Part shown: positions 43,133 through 51,333 of the stretch, piece by piece
Layout of the letters: each line of letters begins with the position of its first letter
How positions within the stretch are numbered: position 1 is the stretch's first letter
NCBI RefSeq assembly: GCF_000746205.1
Contig: NZ_JQKV01000001.1
Span: 422,814 to 486,813, forward strand
Source: Halorubrum sp. BV1
Lineage (GTDB): Archaea; Halobacteriota; Halobacteria; Halobacteriales; Haloferacaceae
Length of the DNA: 64,000 bases
Direction: 5' to 3'
The notes under the pieces: generated by a model
Database searches by the model: none
Seen by the model: the letters and a program-made list of their open reading frames with translations, nothing else
What the model was told of the DNA's origin: nothing
Translations under genes and position numbers: made by a program

Positions 43133-44049
43133 TGGCTTTCCGCGCCGTCGGCGTCGTCCACACCGCTCCCGCCGTCGGCGTCGGCGGTGCCGAATCCGGC
43201 CGGAAGCGACACGGCCGCCGGATCGGTCTCGCAGGGCGGGCCGTCCGCGTACGCGAACGCGGGGTCGGAGCCGGTCCGGATCCGCGTGAACGACACCGTC
43301 CCGAACCCGTCGCCGTGGAGACACGCTCCGTACTCGTGGTCGGAGAGGACCTCGCCGGCGCGGTCGAGCCACGCGGTGGCCGACTCCTCGGAGTCCGGAG
43401 CGAGCGCGTCGGCGACCAATCGCGTGCTCTCCGCGCGTTCCTCGCCGAACTCCCGCCGTCGCTCGGGGACCGCGAACCGCTCCGCCCCGTTGACCACGCC
43501 GCCGACGTTGCCGACGACGTGGACACCGGGGTCGAGTCGCGTTGCCGTGAGCGCGCCGTCGTACGCGAGCAGGAACGCCGACCGCGCGTCGGCGAGCACG
43601 AGGTTGAAGCCGTCGTACGCGCGCTCGTCTGTCTCTCGTTCGACGATGCGACGGGCGTCGTCCGCGGAGTCGGCGTCGAGGCAGTCGCGAACGAGCAGCC
43701 CGCGGGACCGGTCCCCGTCGCGGTCGGTATCGAGCCAACGGTTGGTGACGGCGACGACGAGGCCGCCCTCGGTGAGGCCGATCCACGTCCCGCCGGCTTC
43801 CGCGTCGCGCGGGGCGACGTACCGGCCAGCGCCGGCGTCGTCGGTGGGGGCGGCGGCAGCAGCGTCGGTGGGAGCGCTGCCGGAGACAGCCTCATCGTCG
43901 GTGTCGCCGACAGCACCGTCACCGGTGCCGGTCTCGCCGCCACGGATCGCGGGCGGCTCTGCGGGGCGGTTCAGGACCTCATCTCGGTTGGCGGCGAGCG
44001 CGACCGGCGCGCCGTCGAAGGCTCGCCACGCGAGCGTCAGCGTGCACAC
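43126..44049 (-). CDS. NRDE family protein (TANGO2-like, Ntn fold)
   Basis: 307 residues: MCTLTLAWRAFDGAPVALAA then NRDEVLNRPAEPP, the family-naming motif, with the N-terminal Cys2 expected to be the nucleophile after Met removal. An acidic, Asp/Ala-rich insertion lies near residues 43-75. Eukaryotic TANGO2 is a lipid- or heme-related factor; the archaeal function is not known. It faces gdh across 125 bases. Confidence 0.85.
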   Translation of the reverse strand: MCTLTLAWRAFDGAPVALAANRDEVLNRPAEPPAIRGGETGTGDGAVGDTDDEAVSGSAPTDAAAAAPTDDAGAGRYVAPRDAEAGGTWIGLTEGGLVVAVTNRWLDTDRDGDRSRGLLVRDCLDADSADDARRIVERETDERAYDGFNLVLADARSAFLLAYDGALTATRLDPGVHVVGNVGGVVNGAERFAVPERRREFGEERAESTRLVADALAPDSEESATAWLDRAGEVLSDHEYGACLHGDGFGTVSFTRIRTGSDPAFAYADGPPCETDPAAVSLPAGFGTADADGGSGVDDADGAESQF

Positions 44050-44135
44050 GGTACCAAGCTACGCGGGAGCGAGGGAAAATCCCGCGGTCGGTCACCGAAG
44101 CGCTCTGACAGCCGGATCGATTCTTTACTCACAAT

Positions 44136-44149
44136 AAAAGAAATCTTTT
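44136..44149. promoter_or_regulatory. Inverted repeat in the gdh promoter
   Basis: AAAAGA-AA-TCTTTT, arms of 6 bases and spacer 2, ends 25 bases before the gdh ATG at 44175 and overlaps the position where the TATA box is expected. It is a candidate site for GfcR, encoded downstream, or another sugar regulator; this is an inference. Confidence 0.45.
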
Positions 44150-44174
44150 GGTGGGTGACCGCATACGCCGGTGT

Positions 44175-45245
44175 ATGAACGCGATCGCCGTGTATGAAGG
44201 GGCCGACGAGCCGGTCGTGACGGAGAAGCCGCGACCGGAGCCTGCGGCCGGCGAGGCGCTCGTCCGCACGCTCCGCGTCGGGGTCGACGGGACGGACCAC
44301 GAGGTCATCGCCGGCGGGCACGGGGACGCGCCGGCGGGCGAAGACCACCTCGTGTTGGGCCACGAGGCGGTCGGCGTCGTGGAAGACCCGAACGACACGC
44401 CGTTCGAGGCCGGCGACGTCGTCGTGCCGACGGTCCGCCGGCCGCCGAACGGCGCGAACGAGTACTTCGCTCGCGGTGAGCCGGACATGGCACCGGACGG
44501 CGAGTACCACGAGCGCGGGATCGTCGGCGCGCACGGGTTCATGGCCGAGTACTTCACCAGCCCCGCGGCGTTCCTCGTCGAGATCCCGCCGGCGCTGGCC
44601 GAGTGGGGATTCCTCGTCGAGCCGATCTCCATCACCGAGAAGGCGATCGAACACGCCCACGCCAGCCGGTCCGCGTTCCACTGGGAGCCGGAATCTGCGC
44701 TGGTGCTCGGCAACGGGTCGCTCGGGCTGCTCACGGTCGCGACGCTCGACGAGTCGTTCGACCGAGTCCACTGTCTCGGCCGGCGCGAGCGTCCGGACCC
44801 GACGATAGACATCATCGAGTCGCTCGGCGCGACGTACGTGAACTCGAACGAGACGGCGGTACCAGACGTGCCGGACGTCTACGAGCCGATGGACTTCGTC
44901 TTCGAGGCGACCGGCTACGCCCCGCACGCCTTCGAGACGATCGAGGCGCTCGCCCCGAACGGCGTCGGCGCGCTGCTCGGCGTCCCCGGCGACTGGGAGT
45001 TCTCGGTCGACGGCGGGCGGCTCCACCGCGAGTTCGTGCTTCACAACAAGGCGCTCGTCGGCAGCGTTAACTCGGGCACCGAGCACTTCGAGGCGGCCGT
45101 CGAGTCGCTCTCCCGCTTCGATACCCGGTTCCTCGGCGACCTCGTCACCGGCGTCTACGGCCTCGACGAGTTCGAGGCCGCGTTCGCGGATGACGACACG
45201 ACTATTAAAACGGCGGTCGAATTCGACGCATATGAAGAACGTTGA
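44175..45245 (+). CDS. gdh: Glucose 1-dehydrogenase
   Basis: 356-residue zinc MDR enzyme that oxidises glucose to gluconolactone with NAD(P), first step of the semi-phosphorylative Entner-Doudoroff pathway of haloarchaea. Motifs: DGTDHEVIAGGHGDAPAGED, the zinc-binding HLVLGHEAVG, and VLGNGSLGLLTVATLD as a cofactor loop. The usual structural-zinc Cys cluster is not obvious (ARGEPDMAPDGEYHERG region instead), as in other halophilic Gdh. Starts MNAIAVYEGAD; the earlier in-frame GTG was dropped. The 3' end holds the gfcR promoter. Confidence 0.95.
   Translation: MNAIAVYEGADEPVVTEKPRPEPAAGEALVRTLRVGVDGTDHEVIAGGHGDAPAGEDHLVLGHEAVGVVEDPNDTPFEAGDVVVPTVRRPPNGANEYFARGEPDMAPDGEYHERGIVGAHGFMAEYFTSPAAFLVEIPPALAEWGFLVEPISITEKAIEHAHASRSAFHWEPESALVLGNGSLGLLTVATLDESFDRVHCLGRRERPDPTIDIIESLGATYVNSNETAVPDVPDVYEPMDFVFEATGYAPHAFETIEALAPNGVGALLGVPGDWEFSVDGGRLHREFVLHNKALVGSVNSGTEHFEAAVESLSRFDTRFLGDLVTGVYGLDEFEAAFADDDTTIKTAVEFDAYEER
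45203..45210 (+). promoter_or_regulatory. TATA element of gfcR within gdh
   Basis: TATTAAAA centred 26 bases before the gfcR ATG at 45232, inside the last codons of gdh. It allows gfcR to be transcribed independently of glucose dehydrogenase. Confidence 0.65.
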
Positions 45246-45864
45246 CGACCTGATAGACAGCGCGGCGGAACTCGCGGAGCGGGGCCTCTCGAAGGGGGAG
45301 ATCGCGGACGAACTGAACGTCTCGCGCGAGACGGCGAGCTGGCTCGTCGAGCGCGCCGGGGGGAACGACACCGCGGAGGCGGCGGCGTCCACGTCGACCG
45401 CCGACATCCACGTCGACTGGTCGGCGCTCGGCCGAGACTCGACCCGGCTCCGATACGCCGCGAGCGCGATGGCGGACCTGCTGGCGAAAGAGGGCGAGGA
45501 GGTGGACCTCACCGTCGGCATCGAGAAGGCGGGCGCGCCGCTCGCGACCGCGGTCGCCGGCCAGCTCGACACAGACCTCGGAACGTACGCGCCGGCGAAA
45601 CACCAGTGGGAGGAGGGAGACATCGATGAGCACGGCGGCGGCTTCTCGCGAAACTTCGCCGGGATCCGCGACCGCGACTGCTACGTCGTCGACGATATCA
45701 TCACTTCGGGGACGACGATGCGCGAGTCGATCGACGCGATCCGCGAGCAGGGCGGCGAGCCGGTCGCCTGCGTCGTCCTCGTCGATAAGCGCGGGTTCGA
45801 CGAGATCGACGGCGTGCCGGTGTACTCGCTCGTGGACGTCGTGCGCGTCGACCGCGAGGAGTAG
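45232..45864 (+). CDS. gfcR: GfcR, PRTase-like activator of glycolytic genes
   Basis: 210 residues. Helix-turn-helix at the N-terminus (LSKGEIADELNVSRETASWLVE) joined to an orotate phosphoribosyltransferase-type domain whose PRPP loop is CYVVDDIITSGTTMRES. GfcR in Haloferax activates gdh and glycolytic genes, and the gdh-gfcR pairing here matches it. It overlaps gdh by 14 bases and has its own TATA at 45203-45210. A true PyrE enzyme lacks the HTH, so regulator is preferred. Confidence 0.92.
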   Translation: MKNVDDLIDSAAELAERGLSKGEIADELNVSRETASWLVERAGGNDTAEAAASTSTADIHVDWSALGRDSTRLRYAASAMADLLAKEGEEVDLTVGIEKAGAPLATAVAGQLDTDLGTYAPAKHQWEEGDIDEHGGGFSRNFAGIRDRDCYVVDDIITSGTTMRESIDAIREQGGEPVACVVLVDKRGFDEIDGVPVYSLVDVVRVDREE

Positions 45865-45959
45865 GCTCGCGGCGTGTGCGATCACAGCGGTGTGCCGACT
45901 GCGATCGCCTCTGCGGCGTGTGCGGAACCCATTTGCCTCGCCGTCGCGTACGGGTTCCC

Positions 45960-46304
45960 ATGACGTTCAGTCCCGAAGCCGACGCCGACTCCGAAGAGAT
46001 CGAACAGCGCGTCGAAGAGACCATCGCCGACAACGACGTGGTGCTTTTCATGAAGGGGAACCGCCTGATGCCCCAGTGCGGCTACTCACAGCGCGCGGTC
46101 GAACTCATCTCACAGCACGTCGAGGAGTTCGAGACGGTCGACGTGCTCCCCGCGCTCCCGCAGTACCGCGAGGCGCTCGAATCCCACAGCGGCTGGGAGA
46201 CCATCCCGCAGACGTTCGTTGACGGCGAGTTCGTCGGCGGCAGCGACGTTCTCGGCGAACTCGAAGAGCGCGGCGAGCTGGCCGCAGAGCTCGGAGCCGA
46301 GTGA
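45960..46304 (+). CDS. Monothiol glutaredoxin family protein
   Basis: 114 residues. It opens MTFSPEADADSEEIEQRVEE, with the DNDVVLFMKGNRLMPQCGYS block carrying a monothiol CGYS (expected CGFS) near residue 44 and the helical WETIPQTFVDGEFVGGSD. Grx4/GrxD-like proteins bind Fe-S clusters with gamma-Glu-Cys; the haloarchaeal thiol fits (gshA is in the window). Starts at the ATG after a basic lead, which was dropped. Confidence 0.9.
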   Translation: MTFSPEADADSEEIEQRVEETIADNDVVLFMKGNRLMPQCGYSQRAVELISQHVEEFETVDVLPALPQYREALESHSGWETIPQTFVDGEFVGGSDVLGELEERGELAAELGAE

Positions 46305-46381
46305 CCGTCGCGCGGATTCGCGTTAGCGGGCGCGTCCGAGACGCGCCAGTGCGTCCGATCGACGATGCTCGAAGGGTAGGC

Positions 46382-46415
46382 CATATAAACCCACGGCACC
46401 TACGTCAGGTAGGTG
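46382..46415 (+). promoter_or_regulatory. TATA box with 7-base palindrome at the predicted transcription start
   Basis: CATATAAA (46382-46389) is followed by CACCTAC-GTCAG-GTAGGTG (46397-46415), a perfect inverted repeat that covers the expected start site near 46410. The gene starts at 46473, leaving a leader of about 60 bases. The arrangement is that of a repressor operator; the regulator is not known. Confidence 0.6.
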
Positions 46416-46472
46416 CAGCCGTTGCCGCTGTCGGTCCGACGACCGGTTCGATTCCACCTCACCCACCCAACA

Positions 46473-47042
46473 ATGACAGGCCGCGTGTTCAGACTTCATT
46501 CGACGCTCGAACTGCCCCTCGAAGACGTTGAGACGTTCTTCGAAGAAGATCCCGATCTGCCCGCGGAGATCGACGACATCGACATCACGCGTCGAAACAA
46601 CACTCTCATCATCAAAGCCCTGTCCGACGACGAGTCGATAAGCAAATACACCCCGACGGCACAGCTCAAGGCGTCCGTCACGGAGACCCGCGTGTGGGAA
46701 GAAGAGCCGCCGCGCGCCGGCGGCCCGCAGTGGATGGACGACGAGGAAGAGGAGATCCCCTCCGAGCTTGTCGAGTTCGCGTGTTTCAAAGGCGACCGCG
46801 AGACCGTCCTTCAGAACACCGCGCTCCAGTATCCCATGTTCCTCGTGCTCCGCGAACTGGCGCTGCTCTCGGAGAAGGGCACGCTGACCGCGATCACGGA
46901 GGAGGGAGACGAGCTGGAGGCGACCCGCATCGTCGAGGGTGAGGCCCGCCCGGCCAGCATCGAAGTCGTCGAGAGCCCACAGGGAGCGGGCGACGGGGAC
47001 GGCGGCGTCAACTGGCGCGACAACGAGTTTATTTCGGACTGA
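46473..47042 (+). CDS. Haloarchaeal protein of unknown function
   Basis: 189 residues: MTGRVFRLHSTLELPLEDVE, then acidic segments EDPDLPAEIDDIDITRR, a middle Glu-rich patch DDEEEEIPSELVEFACFKGD, and a beta-rich end. One Cys only (FACFKGD). I recall similar haloarchaeal small proteins but no function. The promoter has a strong palindromic element, so its expression is probably controlled. No neighbour suggests a pathway. Confidence 0.7.
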   Translation: MTGRVFRLHSTLELPLEDVETFFEEDPDLPAEIDDIDITRRNNTLIIKALSDDESISKYTPTAQLKASVTETRVWEEEPPRAGGPQWMDDEEEEIPSELVEFACFKGDRETVLQNTALQYPMFLVLRELALLSEKGTLTAITEEGDELEATRIVEGEARPASIEVVESPQGAGDGDGGVNWRDNEFISD

Positions 47043-47095
47043 CTAGCTTGTCGAGCAGTCGCGCGATTTGACGGCCGAGACCGACCGATCGGTAT

Positions 47096-47917
47096 CTACG
47101 AGCGTGACGGGAGCATCTCGGTCGCGACGTCGGCGAGGCCCGCGGCGTCGACGCCGCGGAGGCGCTCGTCGCCGAGTTTGAGCCGGAGCCGGGGGCGACC
47201 GACGTCGATCGGGACTTTCTCCGTGTCGACGAGTCCCGCGTCTTCGAGTCGCGTCTTCGTCCGCGAGAACGTTGCCTTCGAGGCGATACCGACGTCTTCG
47301 CCCCACTTCGAGATATCATAGAGGAGCACGTCGTTTTTCGCGGCCACGAGCAGCGAGGCGGTCACCTCGTCAATGACGTCGGAACCGCGGGCAGCCTCGA
47401 CCGAGGCGAGGAGCGCGTCGAAATCGTCCCGCGTGGCCTCGTCGATCTCGGCCGCCATCGTCTCGCGAACGCGGCTGATCGCCGGGGTTCGGAGGTCGTA
47501 CTCCGCGGCGTCCTCGAAGGACGCGCGGTTGGTCTCGAACACCTCGGTGACGAACTCATCGTCGTCGGTCGACAGCGCCGCGACGCGCTCGTCGGCGCTC
47601 ACGAGCACGACGAGCTTCGACGGCGACACGAACAGGGCGTTGTCGACGTCGTCGGGAAGCAAGCGAATTCCGAGCGTCTCGTCCGCGACGAGGTCGGCGG
47701 CCGTGGACGCGGCGAGGAAATCGTCCATCACGCTCGCGAGCTCGCTGTCGGTGGCCAGCATCGACATCGGCGGCAGGTCCTCGCGAGTTGTCGCCGCCTC
47801 GATCAGCGACGCGATCGTCTCCGCCGACGGGTCGACGACAACCACTTCCTCGTCGTTCCCGACGAAGGCCGCGTCGAGGACGCGTTCCACGTCGGCTTCT
47901 AATAAATTCGATACCAT
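47096..47917 (-). CDS. tbsP: TbsP-like sugar metabolism regulator (DUF5821)
   Basis: 273 residues from MVSNLLEADVERVLDAAFVG. The body has a beta-rich N-terminal domain (EEVVVVDPSAETIASLIEAA, ALFVSPSKLVVLVSADERVA) and a C-terminal winged helix (AKNDVLLYDISKWGEDVGIA, SKATFSRTKTRLEDAGLVDT). This pattern matches TbsP, which with TrmB controls gapII in Haloferax. The assignment is from remembered pattern. The promoter is AT-rich (47928-47958) and divergent from glyA; in-frame sequence upstream of 47917 is basic and was rejected. Confidence 0.6.
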   Translation of the reverse strand: MVSNLLEADVERVLDAAFVGNDEEVVVVDPSAETIASLIEAATTREDLPPMSMLATDSELASVMDDFLAASTAADLVADETLGIRLLPDDVDNALFVSPSKLVVLVSADERVAALSTDDDEFVTEVFETNRASFEDAAEYDLRTPAISRVRETMAAEIDEATRDDFDALLASVEAARGSDVIDEVTASLLVAAKNDVLLYDISKWGEDVGIASKATFSRTKTRLEDAGLVDTEKVPIDVGRPRLRLKLGDERLRGVDAAGLADVATEMLPSRS

Positions 47918-47927
47918 AGATGTCTTC

Positions 47928-47958
47928 GAATAAATGGCGTATGTATATTTAATATTAA
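47928..47958. promoter_or_regulatory. AT-rich divergent promoter segment upstream of the TbsP-like gene
   Basis: The segment contains TATGTATATTTAATATTAA, an unusual AT island in this GC-rich DNA. It fits a minus-strand TATA about 27 bases before 47917. The glyA promoter is a separate element at 48096. Nothing else is seen in the 209-base gap. Confidence 0.6.
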
Positions 47959-48095
47959 CGGGAGGTGGTGAGTGAACAATTGCGAATAGCGTCTGAGCGG
48001 GGCGAACACGGCATATCGGCGGAGTTCGTAGCGCGGCCGCAAGCCGCGTCGCCGCCGCCCGTGCGACCGGTCCCCGTCCGGCGGCGTTACGCAAG

Positions 48096-48103
48096 GATTA
48101 ATG
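48096..48103 (+). promoter_or_regulatory. TATA element of glyA
   Basis: GATTAATG, centred 27 bases before the ATG at 48127; it rules out the upstream in-frame extension to 47965. Confidence 0.6.
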
Positions 48104-48126
48104 CGCGATCGGACCGGCGTTCGTGC

Positions 48127-49374
48127 ATGGACACAGAGCACGTCCGGGACGTCGATCCGGCGGTCGCCGACGCGCTGGCCGGCGAACGCGACAGACAGGA
48201 GCAGACCCTCGCGATGATCGCGAGCGAGAACCACGTCAGCGAGGCGGTCTTAGAGGCGCAGGGGAGCGTCCTCACGAACAAGTACGCCGAGGGGTATCCG
48301 GGATCCCGGTACTACGCCGGCTGCGAGTACGCCGACGACGTAGAAGAGTTAGCGATCGAACGCGCGACGGAGCTGTGGGGCGCAGACCACGTCAACGTCC
48401 AGCCGCACTCGGGGACGCAGGCGAATCAGGCCGTCTACTACGCGGTGTTAGACCCCGGCGACAAGATCCTCTCGTTGGACCTCACCCACGGCGGTCACCT
48501 CTCGCACGGTCACCCGGCGAACTTTACCGGACAGATCTACGACGTGGAGCAGTACGAGGTCGACCCCGACACCGGCTACATAGACTACGAGGGGCTGCGC
48601 GCCGCCGCGGAGTCGTTCAACCCCGACATCATTGTCTCCGGATACTCCGCGTACCCGCGGACGGTCGAGTGGGACCGCATTCAGGCGGCCGCCGACGCCG
48701 TCGACGCCTACCACCTCGCGGACATCGCCCACATCACCGGGCTCGTCGCCACCGGCGTGCATCCCTCACCGGTCGGGATCGCCGACTTCGTCACAGGTTC
48801 GACCCACAAGACGATCCGCGCCGGCCGCGGCGGGATCGTGATGTGCGACGAGGAGTTCGCCGACGACATCGACAAGGCCGTCTTCCCCGGCGGGCAGGGT
48901 GGCCCGCTCATGCACAACATCGCCGGCAAGGCCGTCGGGTTCAAGGAGGCGTTAGCGCCCGAGTTCGAGGCGTACACCGAACAGGTCGTCGCGAACGCCC
49001 AAGTCCTCGCCGAGACGCTACAGGACCACGGTCTCTCTCTCGTCTCCGGCGGCACCGACAACCACCTCGTGCTCGCCGACCTCCGCGACTCGCACCCGGA
49101 CCTCCCGGGCGGCGACGCGGAGGACGCGCTCGCCGCCGCGAACATCGTCCTCAACGGGAACACGGTGCCGGGCGAGACGCGGTCGCCGTTCAATCCCTCG
49201 GGGATCCGCGCCGGCACCGCCGGGCTCACGACTCGCGGGTTCGACGAGGACGCGATGGCGGAGGTCGGCGATCTCATCTACCGGGTCGTCGACAACGTCG
49301 AGAGCGACGACGTGATCTACGAGGTCGGCGAGCGCGTCGCCGAACTCTGCGAGGAGCACCCGCTGTACGAATAG
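48127..49374 (+). CDS. glyA: Serine hydroxymethyltransferase
   Basis: 415-residue PLP enzyme interconverting serine and glycine and feeding one-carbon folate metabolism. The PLP Lys is in VTGSTHKTIRAGRGG near residue 225. Other family marks are NVQPHSGTQANQAVY and GGHLSHG, with VNDIAHITG-like DIAHITGLVATG before the lysine. Full length. Leaderless start supported by a TATA at 48096. Single gene, followed at 67 bases by the DUF3054 gene. Confidence 0.97.
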   Translation: MDTEHVRDVDPAVADALAGERDRQEQTLAMIASENHVSEAVLEAQGSVLTNKYAEGYPGSRYYAGCEYADDVEELAIERATELWGADHVNVQPHSGTQANQAVYYAVLDPGDKILSLDLTHGGHLSHGHPANFTGQIYDVEQYEVDPDTGYIDYEGLRAAAESFNPDIIVSGYSAYPRTVEWDRIQAAADAVDAYHLADIAHITGLVATGVHPSPVGIADFVTGSTHKTIRAGRGGIVMCDEEFADDIDKAVFPGGQGGPLMHNIAGKAVGFKEALAPEFEAYTEQVVANAQVLAETLQDHGLSLVSGGTDNHLVLADLRDSHPDLPGGDAEDALAAANIVLNGNTVPGETRSPFNPSGIRAGTAGLTTRGFDEDAMAEVGDLIYRVVDNVESDDVIYEVGERVAELCEEHPLYE

Positions 49375-49441
49375 GTATGTCTCAGTGATTCCCTCGACCG
49401 GATCCGTGCGTACAAAGTAGGGGCGTCCCCGACTGGTCGAT

Positions 49442-49852
49442 ATGGACGCCCCGTCGTTCCTCTCGGATCGTCTCGACCGCGCCGCCGCGCCGCTCCTGAT
49501 CGGGGATCTGCTCGCGTTGATGGTCATGTTGACCATCGGTACGCTCAACCACACCTCGATCGGGTTCCTCACGGCGAACCCCCTATACCTGCCCGGAGTC
49601 TACGCGCCGTTCCTGATCGCGTGGATCCTGATCGCCCCGCTCGTGGGCGCATACTCCGCCGGGGCGGCGGAGACAGCGAAGTCGTCGGTGCCGCTCGCGG
49701 TCCGGTCGTGGATCCCGGCCGCCGTTCTCGCGCTCGCGCTCCGCGCGTTGGTCTTCCGTGGGGGCGCAGAGGTGAGCTTCGCCGTCGTCATGCTCGTGGC
49801 CGGATCGGTGTTCCTCGGCGGCTGGCGCGCGCTGTACTTCCGCGTGCGGTAG
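49442..49852 (+). CDS. DUF3054 family membrane protein
   Basis: 136 residues, four hydrophobic segments (about 18-35, 52-70, 88-103, 112-127) with a short N-terminal amphipathic lead MDAPSFLSDRLDRAAAP. The pattern fits the DUF3054 family of small four-helix proteins found in actinobacteria and haloarchaea. Function unknown. A possible TATA (GTACAAAG) lies about 30 bases upstream. Not obviously related to glyA. Confidence 0.75.
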   Translation: MDAPSFLSDRLDRAAAPLLIGDLLALMVMLTIGTLNHTSIGFLTANPLYLPGVYAPFLIAWILIAPLVGAYSAGAAETAKSSVPLAVRSWIPAAVLALALRALVFRGGAEVSFAVVMLVAGSVFLGGWRALYFRVR

Positions 49853-50005
49853 GCCCGTCGCGTCCGGTCGCTCTCCGCACCCCCTCGTTTCTCGACTCCG
49901 GACGACCCGTCCTAGAAACCGACCCCACCCTCTCCTGATGCGCTCTATAACTTATGGATCAATTTTCTGTACTCACACTCAGCGTAACGGGGAACCACGA
50001 GAAAA

Positions 50006-50013
50006 ATTTAATA
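50006..50013 (+). promoter_or_regulatory. TATA element of the 50041 gene
   Basis: ATTTAATA, about 31 bases before the ATG, in a 188-base AT-rich gap that otherwise shows no gene. Confidence 0.6.
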
Positions 50014-50040
50014 GTCATTTTGTCTTAGATCCAAGCGAGT

Positions 50041-50280
50041 ATGAGTGGGTACTACGACTACGTCCTCGGACTCATTCCGGCCGCATTGATCGGCGTGACT
50101 GCGACGCTCTATCTGGCCGGGGTGCCGACGACGGCCGCGCTCCCCGGAGGCGCGCTCGTCGCGGGGGTGATAATGGTCCACGCGATGTTCGTCCGGGCTC
50201 CGATTCGGCCCAGTGACGTGGGCGGTGCCCGGTCAGACGGAGGGCCGCGAGAGCCGACGACCGGCCGGGCGTCAGACTGA
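50041..50280 (+). CDS. Small two-helix membrane protein of unknown function
   Basis: 79 residues. MSGYYDYVLGLIPAALIGVT leads into two hydrophobic segments (about 10-28 and 35-50) and a polar Arg/Gly/Asp tail. No family recognised. The TATA at 50006-50013 and the normal codon bias support it as real. Single gene ahead of the ornithine cyclodeaminase-like gene by 48 bases. Confidence 0.65.
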   Translation: MSGYYDYVLGLIPAALIGVTATLYLAGVPTTAALPGGALVAGVIMVHAMFVRAPIRPSDVGGARSDGGPREPTTGRASD

Positions 50281-50328
50281 GCACGCGGTCCCTGCAGGGT
50301 TTAGTTCCCGGGGCCCGACGGTTCGAGT

Positions 50329-51327
50329 ATGACCGACACGCTGTTTCTCACGAGCGCCGACATCGACGACCTCGCCGAGCCGACCGACTACGTGGCGGTC
50401 GTCCGCGACGGCTACCGGCAGGTCGGCGAGGGCGCGCCCGCAGAGCCGCGGACGCTGCTTCCCAACCGCGACCCCGCCGGCATGTTGACGACGTACGCCG
50501 CGATCCTCCCGGAGACGGGCGCGATGGGCGGGTACACCTACTCGGCCGGGTTCGGTTCCCGCGACGCCTGGTTTATGACGCCGCTCTTCGACGCCGACTC
50601 GGGCGAGCCGCTCGCGCTGCTCGACGGCGCGTCGATGAACCCGTTCAAGACCGGCGCGGCCGGTGCCGTCGCCGTCGACGCGCTCGCTCGCGAGGACGCG
50701 ACCGAGATCGCCGTGATCGGCAGCGGCGCGCAGGCCCGGGGTCAGCTCGCGGCGACCGCGACGGTCCGGGCCTTCGAGTCGGTCCGCGTCTTCTCCCCGA
50801 CGGCGGAGAGCCGGGAGGCGTTCGCCGCCGCGTTCGATGACCGCCTCGACGCGACGGTCTCGGCGGTCGAGAGCGCCGGAGCGGCGGTCGACGGAGCGGA
50901 CGTGATAATCACCGCGACGACGGCGAGCGATCCTGTGATCGAGGACACCGACGTCGCGCCCGGCGCGCACGTCACCGCGATGGGGCAGTACGATCCGGAG
51001 AAGAACGAGCTACCGCCCGAACTCGTCGCTCGGGCCACCTACGTTCCCGACATCCGCGAGCGGGCGACGCAAGACGCCGGCTCCTTCCTCGCGGCGCGGT
51101 CTGCCGGCCTGATCGGCGACGACCACGTCGCGGCAGACCTCGGTGAGGTAGTGGCCGGCCGACATCCGGGACGGACGACCGACGAGGAGGTCACGGTGTT
51201 CGACTCGGGCGGGACCGGGATCGAGACCGTCGCGGCCGCGCACATGCTCTACGAGCGGGCGACGGACGCGGGACGGGGCGAGACGATCGAGTTCGCGCCC
51301 GCGAGCGAGGCGCTCACTGGCGAGTGA
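50329..51327 (+). CDS. Ornithine cyclodeaminase family protein
   Basis: 332 residues of the OCD/mu-crystallin fold: the NAD(P) loop AVIGSGAQARGQLAAT near residue 128, YTYSAGFGSRDAWFMTPLFD, the DGASMNPFKTGAAGAVAVDA region and ITATTASDPVIEDTDV. These enzymes turn ornithine into proline, or act as alanine dehydrogenase or ketimine reductase; residues alone do not decide. The neighbour arginase, convergent with 6 bases between stops, makes ornithine, so an Arg-Orn-Pro route is likely. Confidence 0.85.
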   Translation: MTDTLFLTSADIDDLAEPTDYVAVVRDGYRQVGEGAPAEPRTLLPNRDPAGMLTTYAAILPETGAMGGYTYSAGFGSRDAWFMTPLFDADSGEPLALLDGASMNPFKTGAAGAVAVDALAREDATEIAVIGSGAQARGQLAATATVRAFESVRVFSPTAESREAFAAAFDDRLDATVSAVESAGAAVDGADVIITATTASDPVIEDTDVAPGAHVTAMGQYDPEKNELPPELVARATYVPDIRERATQDAGSFLAARSAGLIGDDHVAADLGEVVAGRHPGRTTDEEVTVFDSGGTGIETVAAAHMLYERATDAGRGETIEFAPASEALTGE

Positions 51328-51333
51328 CGCGGG

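Noticed and set aside
42747..43943. A 398-residue protein ending in the HTH regulator
   Set aside because: The N-terminal 280 residues are Arg/Ser/Pro-rich antisense to NRDE; the TATA at 43125 sets the start at 43100.
47965..48126. 54-residue extension of glyA
   Set aside because: It is basic and includes the glyA TATA box; SHMT family length starts at MDTEHV.
49920..50040. Replication origin or AT-rich integration scar
   Set aside because: There are no ORB repeats or cdc6 gene; the AT content is explained by the promoter at 50006-50013.
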